In this document: positions 23,466-31,054 of the stretch, in pieces
Layout: each line of letters begins with the position of its first letter
Position numbering within the stretch: the stretch's first letter is position 1
Assembly: GCF_900141755.1 (NCBI RefSeq)
Contig: NZ_LT670844.1
Span: 1,302,001-1,366,000 of the forward strand
DNA length: 64,000 bases
Reading direction: 5' to 3'
Source of the DNA: Bradyrhizobium lablabi
GTDB taxonomy: Bacteria; Pseudomonadota; Alphaproteobacteria; Rhizobiales; Xanthobacteraceae
Made by a program: the position numbers and the translations under genes
Notes under the pieces: generated by a model
Databases searched by the model: none
What the model was told of the DNA's origin: nothing
Seen by the model: only the letters and a program-made list of their open reading frames with translations

Positions 23466-23839
23466 ATCTCCGCGGTTTCGAACGGCGCGAATTTCCTCTG
23501 TCGGTGCGTAAGCTGGCGTTTAAACGTTGTTGCCGCGATGGCGTGCCGCATTGCGAAAATTGCGGCATTGAATTGAAGGCCGGCAATATCGAATACGAAC
23601 ATCTTTTGGCGGATGGGCTTTCGGGCGAACCGACGCTTGAAAACTGCGGCGTGTGGTGCCGGTCGTCTTGTTCAAAGAAGAAGACCTTCACCGAAGATAA
23701 TCCGCGGATGCAGAAGGCCGACCGCGTTCTCAAAAAGAATTTCGGGCTAACGCCGTCACGTCACAAAATTCAATCTGCCGGATTTCGCAAAGCCCCACCA
23801 CAACGAACCGCATCTCGTCCTATCGAGCGCAGATCATGA
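23462..23839 (+). CDS. HNH-type nuclease, TTG start
   Basis: A 125-residue protein starting at a TTG that overlaps the previous stop (TTGA). The HNH-like core reads CENCGIELKAGNIEYEHLLA, GEPTLENCGVWCRSSCSKKK and the helix RMQKADRVLKKNFGL. Cys pairs for zinc and the E-H of the metal site are visible; the second His is replaced by Cys-rich sequence, so activity is not certain. Upstream in-frame sequence is antisense to nothing and poor in coding signal, so it is excluded. Confidence 0.75.
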   Translation: MNLRGFERREFPLSVRKLAFKRCCRDGVPHCENCGIELKAGNIEYEHLLADGLSGEPTLENCGVWCRSSCSKKKTFTEDNPRMQKADRVLKKNFGLTPSRHKIQSAGFRKAPPQRTASRPIERRS

Positions 23840-23961
23840 ATTTCAGATTAGCCCTGCGAGCCGCGTTCTGGGCCTGCTTTTTCGCCGCCGGCCTGATCTC
23901 CGCATATCTGCTTTGGATCATACTCACGATGCCGAATGCGCCAGCGTCGTTTGGAGGGTGA
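23836..23961 (+). CDS. Small membrane protein (41 aa)
   Basis: MNFRLALRAAFWACFFAAGL then ISAYLLWIILT: one hydrophobic helix after a short basic start, a short Pro-rich end. ATGA overlap with the HNH gene supports it. It is too short for general gene finders. Confidence 0.5.
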   Translation: MNFRLALRAAFWACFFAAGLISAYLLWIILTMPNAPASFGG

Positions 23962-23991
23962 ACGGATGCCGTCTGCACATCGGGGGACAGA

Positions 23992-24486
23992 ATGACTGAC
24001 CTATTCCTTGAGCGCGATGCAGTGATTTCGGACTGCGGCAAGTATCGCTATTTGCTGCGCCGGACATGGGATCACGGCAAGCCGCGCTGCCTATACGTCA
24101 TGCTCAATCCGTCAACGGCGGATGCGGAGATCGATGACGCCACAATCCGATCCTGCATTCGTCTTGCCAAAACCTACGGCTACGGCAGCTTCGAAGTAGT
24201 CAATCTGATGGCGTGGCGCGCAACCGATCCGAAAGACTTGCCAGCAAAGCCGTCCGAGGCCATGGGATCGGACAATCCGAGGATAATTGAAGCGGCAATA
24301 GCGCGCTGCGATGTCGTGATCTGCGCCTGGGGCGCCCATCCCTACGCCGCGCGGTTCAAGGGCGCTGTCCTCGATATGGTGGGCCTATATCGACCGACCG
24401 CGTACTGCCTCGGCAAGACGAAGGCCGGCGCTCCGAAGCATCCTCTTTACATCAAGAGCGGCACTCCGCTGGAGGCATTCCGATGA
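23992..24486 (+). CDS. DUF1643-family phage protein
   Basis: A 164-residue protein: CGKYRYLLRRTW, then LYVMLNPSTADAEIDDATIR, SFEVVNLMAWRATDPK and VVICAWGAHPYA. MLNPSTAD with a following D-A/P-T and the NLxAxRAT element are the fingerprints of DUF1643. The family is widespread in phages and mobile elements but has no settled function. The gene is complete. A short run GGGGGACAGA precedes the start. Confidence 0.85.
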   Translation: MTDLFLERDAVISDCGKYRYLLRRTWDHGKPRCLYVMLNPSTADAEIDDATIRSCIRLAKTYGYGSFEVVNLMAWRATDPKDLPAKPSEAMGSDNPRIIEAAIARCDVVICAWGAHPYAARFKGAVLDMVGLYRPTAYCLGKTKAGAPKHPLYIKSGTPLEAFR

Positions 24487-24523
24487 CCCCGCCCCGCTGT
24501 TCTCCTGGCACCGTGGACGCCCC

Positions 24524-24616
24524 ATGATCAGAATCCGAGGAATTTGGTGGCCATGCTCGGCTTGGCATCGCCACCGTAAGCCGATCCGAGGGAAGTATCG
24601 CAGGAGAATGAAATGA
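24524..24616 (+). CDS. Arg-rich 30-residue peptide
   Basis: MIRIRGIWWPCSAWHRHRKP and GKYRRRMK: a very basic peptide with three Trp residues. Its TGA overlaps the ATG of the next gene and its ATG overlaps the TGA of a 14-codon reading that itself overlaps the DUF1643 stop. Such chains are the habit of this operon, but the size makes the call tentative. Confidence 0.35.
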   Translation: MIRIRGIWWPCSAWHRHRKPIRGKYRRRMK

Positions 24617-25662
24617 GCCACTTCACCGAAGATCAGATCAAACACATGGTGAACCGTTTCTTGGGTTGGCGGCTGCCGAAGAATTTCAATCCCGACGCTG
24701 GAATTAGCTATACGCGGCCCAATTATGCGCCGTCCGTAGATGCAACGCCGAGCGGGACCAATCTTTTCGATGCCACCCAAGCAGACGCGATGGTGCGCTA
24801 TATGATCGAAGGGTTGCCCATCCCCAGCACTCTTGCCGCCGCTATCAAGCGCGCCTTAGAACGGGGTGAAGGGTATGTCCGGGCTGCGACGTGGAAGGAA
24901 ATCAGTGAGCCGCCTTACGAACGAGGGCGGGCCCATAAAGACTTGGCGGAAGTGCATGCTGCCCTATGCATGGCTATCAACGGTCCTGCCCAACCGCCGC
25001 TGCAAGGTATTTACGATGCAATCAACGCGCTGGGCGGCAGACCCGATCAGGACAATTGCTATGACCAGGGCATTGTTGATACCGTCGCGAAGGTGCTGGA
25101 TATCATCGAGAAGGCGCAGGCTGCTGGTGTTGCCCAAGCACCATTGGACTGCGATACGCTGGCGAGCGCTATTTATTCCGCTGATGACCTCTACCTCTCT
25201 CCAGATCAATCGCGACGCGCTGCTGAAGCGGCTATTCGCTTTTTTGGGGGTGCCCAAGCATCTGCGCCGGACCCGCTCAAGGCGATGGGATTGCCGTGGG
25301 AAGATGTCGCAGAAGATGATCCCGACGTAATCCTCGCCGCCCATGCTATCGCCGAGCACGGCATTGGGCGTCAGTGGGACGATTTTCTGCCGACCAATGC
25401 CTACGACGTAGACCAGGGAGACCTGATCGAATACGCGCGAGCGGCGGTCGCGGCCTTGCGCGCGAAGGTATCCCCGGTGCCATCGACACATGAGGCACCA
25501 GTCAACCTTCCGTTTGAGCGATTGCCACAACATGCCGGCGATCCAGCCTTTGGCCCTGTGCCAAACGTAGTGCCGCTTGGTAGCAGCGATCCAAACCACC
25601 CCAGCAATACGCCGGCCGATGCGGTGGTTTCCTCTAACCACCAAGGTGACTCCGATGCGTGA
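24613..25662 (+). CDS. Hypothetical phage protein (349 aa)
   Basis: The first ~65 residues (MSHFTEDQIKHMVNRFLGWR, LPKNFNPDAGISYTRP, then DATQADAMVRYMIEGLPI) are a segment I recognise from many alphaproteobacterial prophages. The following ~220 residues are helical with several acidic blocks, and the last 60 are Pro/Ser/Asn-rich and probably disordered. It is probably an assembly of small repeated phage domains. An AGGAG ribosome site precedes the ATG. No catalytic motif seen. Confidence 0.65.
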   Translation: MSHFTEDQIKHMVNRFLGWRLPKNFNPDAGISYTRPNYAPSVDATPSGTNLFDATQADAMVRYMIEGLPIPSTLAAAIKRALERGEGYVRAATWKEISEPPYERGRAHKDLAEVHAALCMAINGPAQPPLQGIYDAINALGGRPDQDNCYDQGIVDTVAKVLDIIEKAQAAGVAQAPLDCDTLASAIYSADDLYLSPDQSRRAAEAAIRFFGGAQASAPDPLKAMGLPWEDVAEDDPDVILAAHAIAEHGIGRQWDDFLPTNAYDVDQGDLIEYARAAVAALRAKVSPVPSTHEAPVNLPFERLPQHAGDPAFGPVPNVVPLGSSDPNHPSNTPADAVVSSNHQGDSDA

Positions 25663-25834
25663 GCAAGAGGACGATTTCGCATTTACGCGAACCAAGTGGC
25701 GCTGTTCGGCGTGCGGTCGGCTCAACAGCATGGAGCGCGATAACGTCTGCCCCAAGTGCTTTGATCTGGCACTTGATGAAGATCAGAAGAAGCTCGACAG
25801 CCCCGTGTCTCTACAACACCAAGGTGGCAAATGA
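25655..25834 (+). CDS. Small zinc-ribbon protein (59 aa)
   Basis: MREQEDDFAFTRTKWRCSAC then GRLNSMERDNVCPKCFDLAL: a CxxC...CxxC zinc ribbon of 14-residue span, flanked by acidic ends. AAGGTG gives the ribosome site; the start overlaps the previous stop by eight bases. Possible nucleic-acid-binding or protein-protein adaptor; unknown. Confidence 0.65.
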   Translation: MREQEDDFAFTRTKWRCSACGRLNSMERDNVCPKCFDLALDEDQKKLDSPVSLQHQGGK

Positions 25835-26316
25835 CTCCATCCGAACAGGCTGCGCTGATTGATCGGCTGACCACAATGGCTCGCTGGCAACGCGACAACA
25901 TGACCAAGACCGGCGTGTATAATAATTTCACGAACGGCAGCCTCGCTGAAGAAGCCGCAGCAGCGCTCTGCAACGTTTCCGCTAACGCTTCCGGGGCCGG
26001 TGGATTGCGGGAGGCGCTGGAGAAGATCATTACCTCCGCGATGTCATGGCATCCAAGCGAGAACGGTCCTTCGTATACCGATACCAAGAAAATTTTGTTC
26101 GACCGTCTCGCCGCCCTCCCGGATCAGCGAGCATCCGCACAAGGCTGTTTCGATAACACCACCGTGGCTCCGACCAATAGAGAACTGCACGACGCAATCG
26201 CGACCGCCATGCAGCAGGACGGCCTCACATATAGCGGCATCCAACAGGCGGTTAAAGTTGTGCAATCGCTATACGCGGTGACGCGCCCACATCCCCGTAC
26301 CCCAGGAGAAAAATAA
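25831..26316 (+). CDS. Hypothetical phage protein (161 aa)
   Basis: MTPSEQAALIDRLTTMARWQ, then NNFTNGSLAEEAAAALCNVS, a GGLREALEKIITSAMSW helix and a second helical domain YSGIQQAVKVVQSLYAV. LREALE-type helices are common in phage proteins that share the shuffled domains of this operon. Function unknown. Confidence 0.6.
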   Translation: MTPSEQAALIDRLTTMARWQRDNMTKTGVYNNFTNGSLAEEAAAALCNVSANASGAGGLREALEKIITSAMSWHPSENGPSYTDTKKILFDRLAALPDQRASAQGCFDNTTVAPTNRELHDAIATAMQQDGLTYSGIQQAVKVVQSLYAVTRPHPRTPGEK

Positions 26317-26927
26317 TGCCCACCGGATACACCTATCCCGTTGTTGACGGGAAGATCACCGAGTTTCCCGATTTCGCCCTGTTGTGTGCCCGTGCATTCG
26401 GCGCGTTGATCATGATGCGCGACGATCCGATGGACGCGTCGATCCCCGATGAATTCGAGCCAGAAACCAAATATTACGATGATCGCCTCGCTGCGGATAT
26501 GAAGCGGCTTGGCGGGGTTCAGGCAATGACCATGGCCGACGCCAACACGGCGGCTTTGGAGGTCCACCGAGAGGCCCTGGCTTCGCGCTCGAAGTATCTG
26601 GCCGACAAGGAGATCGAGGCCGGACGCCTGAATGCGATGCTGGCGCACGTCCGAGCTTGGAATCCGCCGACGCCGGACCATGCCGAGATGAAGAAGTTTA
26701 TGATCGACCAGCTCGTCATGTCCCTGCCCGGAGATTATGCGCCAGCCATCCCGGCGCTTCTGGACGGTGCTGCATGGCGCCAGCAGGAGATCGACCGGCT
26801 CGCTGATTCCATCGTCTACAGCCAGAAGGAAATAGCCAAAGAGGTTGAGCGAGCGCGCACCCGAACCGAATGGGTGAAGTCGCTTCGGGCATCACTGATT
26901 CCTTCGCAACAGGGAAACACCCCATGA
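26316..26927 (+). CDS. Conserved prophage protein (203 aa)
   Basis: MPTGYTYPVVDGKITEFPDF and CARAFGALIMMRDDPMD form an N-terminal block that I recognise as recurring in rhizobial phages. The rest is a long helix-rich region with a likely coiled coil (RQQEIDRLADSIVYSQKEIA). It may be structural or regulatory. TAATG coupling supports the start. Confidence 0.65.
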   Translation: MPTGYTYPVVDGKITEFPDFALLCARAFGALIMMRDDPMDASIPDEFEPETKYYDDRLAADMKRLGGVQAMTMADANTAALEVHREALASRSKYLADKEIEAGRLNAMLAHVRAWNPPTPDHAEMKKFMIDQLVMSLPGDYAPAIPALLDGAAWRQQEIDRLADSIVYSQKEIAKEVERARTRTEWVKSLRASLIPSQQGNTP

Positions 26928-27115
26928 CGCTACGCTGCATAATTTGCAATTGGCCGCTTGCTGAGAGCCGAGAGAGGGGCTGTGTCCCCGGCGATTGCAG
27001 CTATCGGCCCGACGATCCTGCCGAACAAGCGCGGATCAGAGAGCGTAGGGCCACGCTTAGCGCCGAACGATCGATGCCCTCGCGCGGGTGCCCCCAGGAG
27101 ACCAGCCATGACTGA
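26924..27115 (+). CDS. Small Cys-rich phage protein (63 aa)
   Basis: MTLRCIICNWPLAESRERGC and VPGDCSYRPDDPAEQARIRE. The spacing CIIC, GC, GDC followed by YRP suggests a single zinc site. The pattern RCxxCxWPLAESxExGCxPGDCSYRP is one I have seen in related prophages. Function unknown. Confidence 0.6.
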   Translation: MTLRCIICNWPLAESRERGCVPGDCSYRPDDPAEQARIRERRATLSAERSMPSRGCPQETSHD

Positions 27116-27521
27116 CGGCGAAGATCACATGGTGAAAATCAGCGCCCTGATTTCTCGCCTGCAATCGACCATGGATCAGTTTGGGGACACCTGCGTTTAT
27201 ATTCGGCGCGGCGGCCTATCTTGGGGCGCCGTTGCCCTCAATCGTCGATCTGACGACCAAAAACACGGCGTGTTCGACCTCCATGCGCAGCATGACCGAG
27301 ACATGCTTCAACGGCTTGAACAGATTGAGCGATTGAAGGCTTCTCGAAACGCAGCCGAAGCTCGGATTACAGAGGCAGTGGCAGAGGAGCGCGAGCGGTG
27401 CGCGAAGATTGCAGACGATACCGCGAAATATTTGGTCGGCGTAGGGAGTAAGGAATTTTCCGCTGCAGTCTCTGTGGCGACGGCTATCCGCGGTCCTGTG
27501 GGAGGAGCGCGCAATGGCTGA
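27108..27521 (+). CDS. Hypothetical phage protein (137 aa)
   Basis: Starts MTDGEDHMVKISALISRLQS after AGGAG. The N-terminal ~55 residues are an alpha/beta unit (FGDTCVYIRRGGLSWGAVAL). Then a coiled-coil-like helix with an ERERCAKIADDTAKYL element follows, typical of many short phage proteins with an (E)RCAxIAxxxA motif. Function unknown. Confidence 0.6.
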   Translation: MTDGEDHMVKISALISRLQSTMDQFGDTCVYIRRGGLSWGAVALNRRSDDQKHGVFDLHAQHDRDMLQRLEQIERLKASRNAAEARITEAVAEERERCAKIADDTAKYLVGVGSKEFSAAVSVATAIRGPVGGARNG

Positions 27522-27747
27522 GACCGTGAAGTGCGGCGACTGCAAGTATTTCATTCGGAACGGCAAGTGCGTCTTTTTGCAAACAGCAGAGGGGCGCGAT
27601 CCTGCACGCAAGTTCGAACACGCGCCATTCTGGGTCTGGTCGGACTGCTACAGCGATAGAGAACAGGTGCGCGCCAATGTTACCAGCGCATGCCCGACGT
27701 TCGCCCTCCGCACGCAGTCTCCGGCAAATCAGGGAGGGTCGCGGTGA
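27514..27747 (+). CDS. Cys-rich phage protein (77 aa)
   Basis: MAETVKCGDCKYFIRNGKCV gives a CxxC-x8-C cluster and later Cys residues (SDCYS, SACPTF) complete a possible zinc or cluster site. This is like the short 'C-DC-F' phage proteins. Coupled to the downstream reductase-like gene (GTGA), so a link to its chemistry is possible. Confidence 0.6.
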   Translation: MAETVKCGDCKYFIRNGKCVFLQTAEGRDPARKFEHAPFWVWSDCYSDREQVRANVTSACPTFALRTQSPANQGGSR

Positions 27748-28508
27748 GCCTCCCCCGAATTGTCTGCCGGTTCTCATGTGGTGCAGCCTCGGCAGTTGCC
27801 ACAAAACTTGCACTGGCAAAATACGGACATGAGCGCGTCGAGATCACTTATTCCGACACTGGCTCTGAGCACCCCGACAACAAGCGGTTTCTCGCGGATT
27901 GTGAGCGCTGGTTTGGGAAATCCGTGACTGTCATCAAGTCGGAGAAGTACGCCGACACCTGGGCCGTGTGGGAAAAAGAGCGGTTCATTATGTCCCGGCA
28001 AGGCGCGCCTTGCACGGCAGCGCTGAAACGCGAGCCGGTCTATCTCTTCGAGCGGCCGACCGATATTCAAGTGCTCGGCTACACCGCTGAGGAAGAAGAT
28101 CGGGCAAAACGATTGCGTGAGCAGAACTTTGAGCGAGTCATCGAAACCCCTCTCATTGAAGCCGGGCTGACCAAGGCAGACTGCTTAGGCTTGCTAGAGC
28201 GCGCCGGCATCGAATTGCCCGCAATGTATCTCCTCGGATTCCAGAACAATAACTGCATCGGATGCCCCAAGGGCGGGCGCGGCTATTGGAACATGATCCG
28301 CAAGCATTTCCCCGATCAGTTCGAGCGCATGGCTGCGCTACAGAGGAAGCTTGGCGAGGGGTCGGCATTTTGGGTTGAGGAAGATGGCACCAAGCTAACC
28401 CTAGACAGACTTGAACCTGACCGGGGTGAACAACACAACGAACCGAGCATCGAATGCTCGATCATGTGCCATATCGCTGAGGTCGAAATCGCAGAGGCCG
28501 CAGAGTGA
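27744..28508 (+). CDS. PAPS-reductase-family PP-loop protein
   Basis: A 254-residue PP-loop ATPase-like protein. FSCGAASAVATKLAL is the N-terminal PP-loop variant (S-x-G-x-x-S), TYSDTGSEHPDNKRFLADCE the adenine-side helix, and RQGAPCTAALKREPVYLFER the Cys-Thr-Lys part. NNNCIGCPKGGRGYWNMIRK adds a CxxC pair. The family includes phosphoadenosine phosphosulfate reductase and phage enzymes of unknown substrate, for example in sulfur or nucleoside modification. Start is a GTG with GGGAGGG upstream. Whether it reduces sulfate or thiolates a substrate cannot be told. Confidence 0.8.
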   Translation: MSLPRIVCRFSCGAASAVATKLALAKYGHERVEITYSDTGSEHPDNKRFLADCERWFGKSVTVIKSEKYADTWAVWEKERFIMSRQGAPCTAALKREPVYLFERPTDIQVLGYTAEEEDRAKRLREQNFERVIETPLIEAGLTKADCLGLLERAGIELPAMYLLGFQNNNCIGCPKGGRGYWNMIRKHFPDQFERMAALQRKLGEGSAFWVEEDGTKLTLDRLEPDRGEQHNEPSIECSIMCHIAEVEIAEAAE

Positions 28509-28684
28509 AAAACGATCCTAAATGCTGCTGCAACCGCGAGATTTGCACCTATGACCCGGATGTAGGATGCGGCTCTCGGCGCATGTTCGGTGATAGCCTT
28601 GGACGGAAGCGCGCAGAGATCACCGCGACAGAGGAAACAACGACCCTATCCCCGGTGTCTCAGGCACAGAGCAAGACCCCATGA
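28505..28684 (+). CDS. Cys-rich 59-residue protein, GTG start
   Basis: VKNDPKCCCNREICTYDPDV then GCGSRRMFGDSLG. Five cysteines in ~22 residues could bind zinc or an iron-sulfur cluster. The GTG overlaps the stop of the reductase-like gene and its TGA overlaps the excisionase-like ATG, so it fits the coupled series even though it is short. Confidence 0.55.
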   Translation: MKNDPKCCCNREICTYDPDVGCGSRRMFGDSLGRKRAEITATEETTTLSPVSQAQSKTP

Positions 28685-29028
28685 CGCTGCCAGCCGTTTA
28701 CCGCCCCGATCAGGTCGCCCAGCATCTCGGCTGGTCGGAAAGACGTGTGCGAAGTCTCGCTAAAAGGCTTGGAGCCTGCCGGGTTTTGGGCAATCGTATG
28801 GTGTTGCTGCCCGAGGACGTGACGACCATTATGGAGGCGACGAAGCCATGCCCATCAAAATCTATCGGCGTAAAGGAAGTAACGTCTGGCAGTACCGGGG
28901 CACGGTTACCGGAAATCGATTACGAGGATCGACTGGCACAGCGAACCGCGAAATCGCGGCGCGAGTTGCGTCCGAGATCGAAAACCGCCACTGGAAACGT
29001 CATCTCGATGGGCCAGAAGACACTCTGA
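28681..29028 (+). CDS. Excisionase-like HTH protein overlapping integrase
   Basis: A 115-residue protein with an N-terminal MerR/Xis-type winged helix: YRPDQVAQHLGWSERRVRSL, then LGACRVLGNRMVLLPEDV and a TTIME helix. Residues 57-115 form a basic tail (RRELRPRSKTATGN) that is encoded in a different frame over the first 181 bases of the integrase. I recall related prophage proteins ending with similar RPRSKTxxGxVISMG tails, so the overlap looks deliberate. It probably directs excision with the integrase. Confidence 0.7.
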   Translation: MTLPAVYRPDQVAQHLGWSERRVRSLAKRLGACRVLGNRMVLLPEDVTTIMEATKPCPSKSIGVKEVTSGSTGARLPEIDYEDRLAQRTAKSRRELRPRSKTATGNVISMGQKTL

Positions 29029-29822
29029 CATTTCCGAAAGCAGTTGCCCTGTATCTCAAGGCCGGCAAGTCCGAACGGTTTGTGTGGAAGATCGAAGATT
29101 ATTGGAAGAATGCCAAGGTCAAGGACATGACATCGGGCGCGATCAGACAGAGCGCGATCGATCTTTATCCCAAGGTCAGCGGAGCGACGTGGAATCGCTG
29201 CGTCATCGTGCCGACGCAGGCGATCATCAATCATTGCGCTGAGTTGGAATTGTGCCCGCGCATCCGCGTCAAGAGGTTCCCGTTCGATGAAAAGATCAAG
29301 CAGCCCGTCACGCTCGAATGGCTCGATGCCTTCTGCGCCCATGCCGACAAACAATTGGCTGCGCTAGCGCTGTTCATGTTCGCGACCGGATGCCGTATCG
29401 CCGAGGCCCGGCGCATCGAGTGGGATGATATCGATTTTCAGGCGCGCACCATCCTGATCCGCAAGACCAAGATCAGGCGCCAGCGCTTGCCGAACATGCC
29501 GCCGCGCCTCCTGCTGGCGCTCGCCAACATGGACCGCAATTGCAAGCCGTTCGGGGATGCCTACACGACGCTGCGCGACCGCTGGGAACGCGTCAGGGTC
29601 GCGGCCAAACTCAAGCGCCTGACCTTCCATTGCAGCCGCCACGGCTTCGCTACCAAGCTCCTGCATGACGGCATCGACGTGGTGACGGTCGCGAAACTCG
29701 GCGGCTGGGCATCGGCGCAGCAAGTGCTCAAGACCTACGGCCACGCCAAAGATAACCCAAAGATCACCGATGGGCTTTTTGACGCGCCCCCTGATCTTTC
29801 TAAGAAGGTGTCGAATGATTGA
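28848..29822 (+). CDS. int: Tyrosine integrase
   Basis: A 324-residue phage integrase. Residues ~1-140 are the arm/core-binding domain; ~150-310 the catalytic domain. The catalytic set is Arg183 (FATGCRIAEARR), a Lys in the KTKIRRQRLP strand, His261-x-x-Arg264 (FHCSRHGFATK), Trp287 in the GGW step and nucleophile Tyr297 (VLKTYGHAK). All residues needed for activity are present. It is the last-but-one gene of the prophage, so the attachment site should be just to the right. Start ATG inside the excisionase-like gene. Confidence 0.95.
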   Translation: MPIKIYRRKGSNVWQYRGTVTGNRLRGSTGTANREIAARVASEIENRHWKRHLDGPEDTLTFPKAVALYLKAGKSERFVWKIEDYWKNAKVKDMTSGAIRQSAIDLYPKVSGATWNRCVIVPTQAIINHCAELELCPRIRVKRFPFDEKIKQPVTLEWLDAFCAHADKQLAALALFMFATGCRIAEARRIEWDDIDFQARTILIRKTKIRRQRLPNMPPRLLLALANMDRNCKPFGDAYTTLRDRWERVRVAAKLKRLTFHCSRHGFATKLLHDGIDVVTVAKLGGWASAQQVLKTYGHAKDNPKITDGLFDAPPDLSKKVSND

Positions 29823-30195
29823 TACCCTGCATCATGAAATCCGCTTCGTCTACGGCATCAAATCCTTGGACCTTATCAAGGTTGGCGTTGCGATGAATAT
29901 CGAAAAACGAATGGAAAAAATGCGGCTCGAAAACCCTCATGGGTGCGAGTTGGTATTTTACCGAAGAACGTTCGCCCCCTTTGTCTTTGAAAAGAGGATG
30001 CACGAACTCCTAGCCGACAAGGCAGTCGGTCGCGAATGGTTTCGGGTGTCGCTGGCCGATCTCCGTCAAGCCGCGAACAAAGCAAAGGGCGCCTCCATGA
30101 AGGCCCATAGGGCATTGGAGCGATGGAAGCGAACCCCGATAGAAATTGGCACGCTAGAGACACACCCGACCTATGACGTTGAGCAAAATCAATAG
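29815..30195 (+). CDS. T5orf172 (GIY-YIG-like) domain protein
   Basis: A 126-residue protein, MIDTLHHEIRFVYGIKSLDL, then IKVGVAMNIEKRMEKMRLEN and VFEKRMHELLADKAVGREWF. VYGI for the YxG strand, KVG, the Arg in EKRM and the final GREWF belong to the T5orf172/DUF4357-like GIY-YIG family. The Glu-Arg helix is VFEKRMHELL. It overlaps the integrase stop by eight bases and shares its transcript. As it lies at the prophage edge it may help integration, act in superinfection exclusion, or be a moron. Confidence 0.7.
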   Translation: MIDTLHHEIRFVYGIKSLDLIKVGVAMNIEKRMEKMRLENPHGCELVFYRRTFAPFVFEKRMHELLADKAVGREWFRVSLADLRQAANKAKGASMKAHRALERWKRTPIEIGTLETHPTYDVEQNQ

Positions 30196-30196
30196 C

Positions 30197-30214
30197 TTGC
30201 GCTGAAAAGCGCAA
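30197..30214 (+). terminator. Hairpin after the prophage edge gene
   Basis: TTGCGCT and AGCGCAA form a 7-bp stem with a GAAA loop right after the last prophage stop codon. No T-run follows, so a Rho-independent role is doubtful; a mRNA 3'-end or attachment-site inverted repeat is also possible. The attR site should lie near here (30196-30320). Confidence 0.4.
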
Positions 30215-30324
30215 CCCATATAGGGGAATACGACGCCAAAACCAATGCTATCTGCGATCGCTCGCCGCGGCCGCCGCGTCCGAAATAGGCCGATAACAGC
30301 CGATTACCGGACGCGTTGAGCGTT

Positions 30325-30561
30325 CTATTGCCCGTGGTTCTTCAACACCTGATCGCAGGCCTTGGATATCTTGGGACGATTCTGCTGCAGGCAGGCCAGA
30401 ACGGTGAAGTCGCCCTGATCGATCACCGGACGGCAGTAGCGCTGAACGTCACGCGAACAGGCGGCCTGTTCCTCCGGCGTGCCGCTGCGTGGCTGATCGG
30501 CGACGGCGGCGGAAGAAAGCGATAGCGACAACAAGGTGAGTGCCAGGAAAAATTTGGACAT
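30325..30561 (-). CDS. Secreted Cys-rich repeat protein
   Basis: A 78-residue exported protein. MSKFFLALTLLSLSLSSAAV is a Sec signal with an AVADQ cleavage zone. The mature part has four Cys in a C-x7-C ... C-x11-C pattern (AACSRDVQRYC, VLACLQQNRPKISKAC), the Cys-rich repeat seen in small Bradyrhizobium periplasmic proteins. Function unknown. It is the first clear host gene to the right of the prophage. Confidence 0.7.
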   Translation of the reverse strand: MSKFFLALTLLSLSLSSAAVADQPRSGTPEEQAACSRDVQRYCRPVIDQGDFTVLACLQQNRPKISKACDQVLKNHGQ

Positions 30562-31054
30562 CGTGTTCCTTCTTCTGACGGCTTAGAATTCCAACCCGAA
30601 AAGCACATGGCATCACCGGGACAGTCTAGGCAGATTGCAAATGCCGCGGACCGCAGCAGGGAGCCAGTCAGAAACGCTGGTAAATGCGGCCAAATTTGCG
30701 GCGCGGGCTTCCTAAGGACAATTTATTGATGCAAATAACCATCTGATATTACAACATTATTTTCTAGATTTAGATTTTCGCGCTTGACTGTTGCAGCTAT
30801 GCCCCAGCTTTCCAAGCTGGCGCGGAGCCCGAGGGGATATCCGGCATTTCGCTGGGCGAAAAATGCCGTTCGCCTGCGCGGCGCGGTTTGTGTATTTTAG
30901 CCTCGCGCCGGTCCGGCGGTGCCGATCTGCGGGCGCAACGCGGGGGGCCGGGGCCGGATTGTCATTTGAACCTAACACTCTGCCACGACACTAAACTTTC
31001 GATGCGGCGAGACGTATCTAGCATTAGAACGTCATTTGAATGGGAAAATCCGAT
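30562..31054. other. 493-nt gap with hairpins only
   Basis: No gene is supported here. Two inverted repeats are seen: CCAGCTT/AAGCTGG near 30814-30830 and GGCATTTCG/CGAAAAATGCC near 30842-30866. The second resembles extragenic palindromes. The right part near 30900-30955 is very GC-rich. The downstream gene's promoter must lie here; TCATTTGAA occurs twice near its 3' end. Confidence 0.4.

Noticed and set aside
24483..24527. 14-codon reading between DUF1643 and the Arg-rich peptide
   Set aside because: Start and stop overlap neighbours as in real genes here, but it is too short and Pro/Cys-rich to support.
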